This document shows, piece by piece, positions 31,214-35,000 of a stretch of 35,000 nucleotides of DNA. The stretch comes from Symbiodinium natans (taxonomy: Eukaryota > Sar > Dinophyceae > Suessiales > Symbiodiniaceae). The notes under the pieces were generated by a model, which did no database searches, was not told the DNA's origin, and saw only the letters and a program-made list of their open reading frames with translations. Every line of letters starts with the position of its first letter. Position 1 is the stretch's first letter. The stretch is taken from assembly GCA_905221605.1 (NCBI GenBank), contig CAJNDS010002351.1, positions 350,001-385,000 of the forward strand, in the 5' to 3' direction. Made by a program: the position numbers and the translations under genes.

Positions 31214-31381
31214 AGGAGCCAAAGGATTCCTATCAATGTGAATAGGTTTCCTATTAAATTGAATAGGGTTCGTAGGGTTCGTATTAATTTAAGAGGAATC
31301 TTACTGAAATTAATCGGAACCTGTTGGCATTCATACGATTCCATTTAAACAAATAAGGATCCTATTTAATTGACAGGAATC
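31214..31381. mobile_element. AT-rich palindromic element (family 5)
   Basis: GATTCCTATCAATGTGAATAGG at the left pairs with the inverted right end (CCTATTTAATTGACAGGAATC), about 17 of 21 matching. Internal CCTATTAAATTGAATAGG is itself palindromic. 168 bases, much richer in A+T than its surroundings. Confidence 0.65.
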
Positions 31382-31384
31382 TCC

Positions 31385-31680
31385 CCCCTCCCCCCCGCTT
31401 TCCCCCCGCTTTTTAAGCCGTGCAAGCTTGTTTCACAGTATATGAATCGTTCTGAACCCCCCCGTTGTTTTAGCCGTGCAAGCTTCTTTCAAAGCATATA
31501 AACGGTTGAAACACATGATGCGAGCAAGGCCCCCCCCCCCCCCCCACCCCCCCGCTTCCCTGCAACCCCCCCCCCCCCCTCCCCCTCCTTTTTGAAGCCA
31601 TGCAAGCTTGCTTCAAAGCATATGAGTTTTGAAACCCATCATGCGGGCGCTGTGTTGCAATTGGGGGGGGGGGGGGGGGC
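31385..31680. repeat. Three degenerate copies of a CCGTGCAAGCTT unit with poly-C
   Basis: AAGCCGTGCAAGCTTGTTTC (about 31414), AGCCGTGCAAGCTTCTTTCA (about 31472) and AGCCATGCAAGCTTGCTTCA (about 31597) are each followed by AGTATATGA or AGCATATRA and a variable poly-C tract. A poly-G run ends the block (31663-31679). Confidence 0.7.
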
Positions 31681-31920
31681 TGCGCTCTCCTACCGGTTCC
31701 TCAACTTCACCACTTCCTAGCGAAGACAGGTGCCCAGATCCCTTCTTCCGGAGCCCTAAGCCCTAAAGGCCCTTAAACCCCTTAAAAACCCCAAAAAAAC
31801 CCAATGCACGTCTGCAGAAGCTTAGCGTTACAAAGGTCCGGAAAACCCTGAACCCTGACGGAGCCCTGTGGCTGAAGCGCAGTATTTTCGCGTTTACATC
31901 GCCTCCGCAAGCAGCCCGGT

Positions 31921-31943
31921 TTCCTCTTCCCTTCCTCCTGCAG
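31921..31943 (+). promoter_or_regulatory. Candidate spliced-leader trans-splice acceptor
   Basis: A strong pyrimidine tract ending CTTCCTCCTGCAG lies 4 bases before the ATG of the DUF1275-type gene. This is the best acceptor-like site before the start and fits spliced-leader addition, though a cis intron end is also possible. Confidence 0.5.
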
Positions 31944-31947
31944 TCAG

Positions 31948-33515
31948 ATGGTTACGGCTTCGCCCAGTTCGATAGGTCACCAGGAGGCCTACAAGGCCTC
32001 CGTCACGGTCTTCTTGAAGTCCCCTTGCCGGCAGACAACGGCCTCAAGCCACGCGGCCTCGCCCGGGGCGCCTTCGGGCCCCAAAAGCGCCGGAAATCCA
32101 GCAGGCAAGAAGAAGGAGGCCTTAGGGAAGTCCCGGAGCTTGCTTTCCAGCCAGTCCGAGACGCACATCAAGGCCCATGAGGCCCGCAAGAGCTTCCAGC
32201 GGCCCAAGTTTTGGGTCTTGTTTTTGGGCTGGTTCCTGGCCAGCTGCGCAGGGTTCGTGAACACCTGCGCGTTCTTGACCTGGGGCATGTTCGCCTCTCA
32301 CATGACGGGTGCTTCATCGAGCATCGGTCTGCACCTGGAAGGCTACCACCACAAGGAGTCGACCCTGCTGCTTAGGGATACTTTGGGAATAGTTTTGTAT
32401 ACTTACTTGGGTACTTTACTTCCTTAAGAAACAGCTACAATAGTCACTTTGTTAAGGCTCCAAGTTCAGTATAGGCTGGAGATTCATCAGGCCTTGGCAG
32501 TGGTCTTCTCCTTCGTGCTGGGCTCCTTCACCTGTGGCCTCCTCATCGATAAGAACCAGGTGCACTTCGGGGGGAAGTCGTGGTACGGCGTGGCTCTGGT
32601 TGGGAACGCAGTGCTGATCTTCACCGCTGCGCTCATTCCGAAGCAGCCTCTGCTGTCAGTGTGCTTGATGGCCGTCGCCTGTGGCCTGCAGAATGCCATG
32701 TGCACTTCGCACTTTGGCGCCGTGGTCCGCACAACGCACCTCACCGGCACCCTGACGGACATCGGCTCGACCCTGGGACGCGCCGCGATGATCTGCCTCC
32801 GGCGAGGATGCAGGCGATCGCCCATGAACGTCCTGGAGAAGGCGGAGATCGGCGTGGACGCACGGAAGCTCTTGGTGCTCCTCCCGATGTGGCTGAGCTT
32901 CGTGCTGGGCAGCATCATGGGGGCCTACGCTGAGGATGCCTTCGGCATCCAGGCCCTCTTCTTCCCAGCCTCGATGACGCTCGCGATCGGGCTGGTCTAC
33001 ATGTTCCTCCGGCAGCTGCTTTCGGACATGTTCACCCGCATCGAGCAGGAGAGCCTCAAGGATCAGATTCAGGCTGCTGGGACCCGGAGTAGGCCCTTAT
33101 TTCCTTCTTTTTAGGGCTGGGGGCTCCCTTGTACTCCCCTTAAAGCCACAAAAAAGGGAACCCTCTTGGTTCCTAGATTACTCCTGGGTCTAGGCTGTGC
33201 ACCTTGCGGTCCAGCGTGCGAACACGAGCCTGTCGAACCTGGACCTGTCGGAGGCAGGGGCCGAATTGGCAGAACTCCAGGAGTTGGACGAGGAGACTTC
33301 CTGTTGGTTAGTAGGGAAGGACGGGAATAAGGCACCATATATCCCCCTGTATGCCCTATAAGGGATTGCATATGGTACCTTCTTCCCCCGTTCCCTACTA
33401 ACCAACAGTAAAGGAGATGGGGACCATGCTCGAAGCACTGGAGGCGAGCCGAATCACGAATGAGACGTCGCCCATCCGAAGCAGTTCGCCTCAGAGCTGG
33501 AGGACGCCAATTGGG
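31948..33515 (+). CDS. DUF1275/YoaK-type multi-pass membrane protein
   Basis: Exons 31948-32366, 32475-33072, 33194-33292 and 33414-33515 keep phase. The first about 85 residues are polar and Ser/Ala/Lys-rich, then come about six membrane helices: FWVLFLGWFLASCAGFVN, ALAVVFSFVLGSFTCGLLI, YGVALVGNAVLIFTAAL, SVCLMAVACGLQ, LLVLLPMWLSFVLGSIMGA and QALFFPASMTLAIGLVYMF. DUF1275 hallmarks MTGA (about residue 119) and ACGLQNAM ... TTHLTGTLTDIG are clear. The family is a putative membrane transporter of unknown substrate. A charged, probably coiled C-terminal part follows (ELAELQELDEEM). The donors are GC, GC, GA with AG|G acceptors; introns 2 and 3 are each 121 bases with inverted-repeat ends. The 3' end is open: TTTAGGG-type DNA follows and the last exon is not identified. 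In exon 4 another frame (KQFASELEDANW) also looks coding. Confidence 0.85.
33073..33193 (+). mobile_element. Introner-like intron 2 of the DUF1275 gene
   Basis: Direct repeat AGGCTG at both ends supplies the GC donor (CAG|GCTG) and the TAG|GCTG acceptor. Inside it, GACCCGGAGTA is repeated inverted as TACTCCTGGGTC. Exon frame is exact across it (phase 0). Confidence 0.75.
33293..33413 (+). mobile_element. Introner-like intron 3 of the DUF1275 gene
   Basis: Direct repeat AGGAGA (GAG|GAGAC ... AAAG|GAGAT) gives a GA donor and an AG|G acceptor. Inside lie long inverted ends TTCCTGTTGGTTAGTAGGGA and TCCCTACTAACCAACAGTAA, and subterminal GGCACCATAT / ATATGGTACC also pair. The intron equals the element to the base. 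Confidence 0.85.
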
Positions 33516-34190
33516 GTGTTTAGGGTGTAGGGTTTGGGGTTTAGGGTTTAGGGCAGATATCGTTTCAACTTTGAAGATGCGGCTTCAGCAGTACACAGCA
33601 ATACCCAACCAGTACACAACCTTGTCTGGTGTGCCGCCTTTCCTTTCGTGCGGGCGTTTGCCAACACACGGAGCTCCTTGAACTGTTTGGGGTTTAGGGG
33701 CCAGGCTTAATCCAGCCCTAAACCCTGAAGCCTAAACCCTGAACCCTGAACCTTGAACCCTAAAGACTGAGCCCGGAGCCTGATGGGCCTAGAGCCGTGC
33801 GATTGACAATCGCCTGCTTCGTTCTGGGCTGTGCCGCGACAGTGTGCATCGAAGGGGCTGGACGCCACCCCAGATCCTACACCCTATACCCCAAACTCCA
33901 TAAACCCGTTTTGGCATTTAGGGTCAAGTTTAGGGGTTGGTCATCCCCATGAGTTCGGATGTCTCAGAGGTGCCCTGTTGCAGCTTGCACAAGCCAACTG
34001 TTCCAACCGTTCTCTAGACATTCCATTGAGGGGATCAAGATTCCCATCTGCATCCCAGGGCCTGCTCGCTCCCACAGGCTTGCGGGACCCTAAACCCTAA
34101 ACCCTAAACCCTAAACCCTAAACCCCAAACCCTAAACCCTAAACCCTAGACCCTATACCCCATAATCCCTAAAACCCTTAGTTCAGGAAG
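33516..34190. other. Intronic or intergenic DNA with exon candidates
   Basis: TTTAGGG copies at 33523-33553; an open segment 33560-33681 ending at TGA (LQQYTAIPNQYTTLSG), possibly the last exon of the DUF1275 gene; CCCTGAA words 33716-33765; open segments at 33790-33880 and 33940-34080 (FGCLRGALLQLAQANCSNRS); CCCTAAA at 34088-34150. Confidence 0.4.
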
Positions 34191-34752
34191 GCAGGGGCAT
34201 GGTCTTGGGACCTCGAGTTTCGGCCGCGCGCGGACGCTGGAGGGAGCCTTCGAGACTGCTCACGTCGATACGTTGGCTCCCTTTAGACTCGAGGTGAATT
34301 AATATATGGGTCGGACGAAGTACGAACAGTATCCCCTTATGGGCCCCTATATGCTTCTACTATAACAGTCCCCGAAAACCCTTATTCTAGTTATGAAGGG
34401 CCCCTATCTTACCGACGGCACGGCGCCCTTGTCGTTACGACACTAGGGCTGCTTGAAGAACACTTCAAGCACATTGCACAAGTCCCGAGTTCCACCAGAG
34501 GCGGGCGCCTTCCTTATTGGGGGTAACTATTGAGTCGTGGATTTTTGAGTCCTTTGGGGTGTGCTGGGTTGAGGAGTTGAGTGCCTTGCCTCGAGTGGGC
34601 TCAGGCAACCCTAAACCCTGAAACCTAAACCCCAAACCCTGAACCCCAGCCCTTGAGCAAATCGTTTTCTCGACGACCCTGAGCCGTGCTTGTCAGCCCG
34701 GAGGGCGGCAAAACAGATGTGTGGGGGAGGGGGTCGGGGTGCCTTAGCCTTG
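34191..34752 (+). CDS. Three candidate exons of an unknown gene
   Basis: 34191-34293 (ends LAPFRLE, GAG|GT donor), 34447-34500 (TAG|G acceptor, GAG|GC donor) and 34704-34752 (GAG|G acceptor, G|GTAAGC donor) join in phase. The middle of exon 1 reads RTLEGAFETAHVDTL. No family is recognised. The first intron holds a family-3 element (34301-34416). Confidence rests on splice phase only. Confidence 0.4.
34301..34416. mobile_element. Family-3 MITE-like element
   Basis: ATATATGGGTCGGACGAAGT at the left and TTCTAGTTATGAAGGGCCCCTA at the right match the element at 24370-24495 in both ends and order. Confidence 0.55.
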
Positions 34753-34759
34753 GTAAGCA

Positions 34760-34880
34760 CACCGTTATACGACATATTGCGACATTATACGATTTTTTAC
34801 GATAATGGGCGATATTTCACGATATACGAAATTCCGCTATATTTCTCTATAATGTATGTTATACTCGGTTCTGGTGTACT
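34760..34880. repeat. AT-rich block with ATACGA words
   Basis: TTATACGACAT, TTATACGATTTTTTACGATA, ACGATATACGA: about six ACGA words within 60 bases in a local AT-rich island. No coding sign. Confidence 0.5.
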
Positions 34881-35000
34881 CTAGCGTATTAAGGCAACTT
34901 CCACAGTTCTCATCAACCTTACCACGCCATGACACCATGCTTACTGCTGGTTAGCAGGAAATGAGGGAATGAGGTACCTTATAGCCCCCTAAACCCTAAA

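Overview
The window looks like nuclear DNA of a dinoflagellate, probably a Symbiodiniaceae/Suessiales-type genome. The reasons are: (1) hundreds of copies of the TTTAGGG/CCCTAAA heptamer lie between short GC-rich exons; (2) every coding segment I can support is on the + strand, one gene after another; (3) introns start with GT, GC or GA and always end AG|G; (4) the proteins belong to types I know from dinoflagellates (an SHWWG/RIWCLYE protein, an FWSHSW/WCVFEL membrane protein, a long ankyrin protein). I found no bacterial operons, tRNA, rRNA or CRISPR.

Layout. 290-3451: seven short exons that join in frame and look like an ADP-ribosyltransferase (ART) domain. 4423-8885: exons of an SHWWG ... 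WCLYE (TIR-like) protein ending in a stop at 8885, probably the 3' part of the same gene. 9227-11507: a complete five-exon gene (560 aa) for a TIR-like membrane protein. 11508-13106: intergenic DNA with telomere-like arrays and MITE-like elements. 13107-24166: a 13-exon ankyrin gene of which 352 codons and the stop can be read; two of its introns are 2.5 and 4.1 kb and full of minisatellites, and the larger one holds a further gene-like segment. 24167-27386: mostly non-coding. 27544-28623: an uninterrupted gene with tandem WW and WW-like modules plus a C-terminal NRRLW domain. 28624-31947: scattered exon candidates and repeats. 31948-33515: a DUF1275-type membrane protein gene whose introns look like short transposable elements. 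34191-34752: three more exon candidates running towards the window end.

Two features stand out. First, telomere-type arrays sit inside introns with a fixed polarity: TTTAGGG just after exons, CCCTAAA just before them. This holds for every array next to a confident exon. Second, many introns behave as introners: short inverted repeats inside 4-6 bp direct repeats that themselves supply the splice sites, clearest in the DUF1275 gene. At least five families of short palindromic elements are scattered between exons.

Functionally, the first two genes combine ART-like and TIR-like domains, both of which are NAD-using folds in other organisms; this is inference from short motifs. The ankyrin, WW and DUF1275 genes show no obvious pathway link to them. 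Exon joins were chosen by reading frame, protein-family fit and the AG|G acceptor rule, without transcript data.
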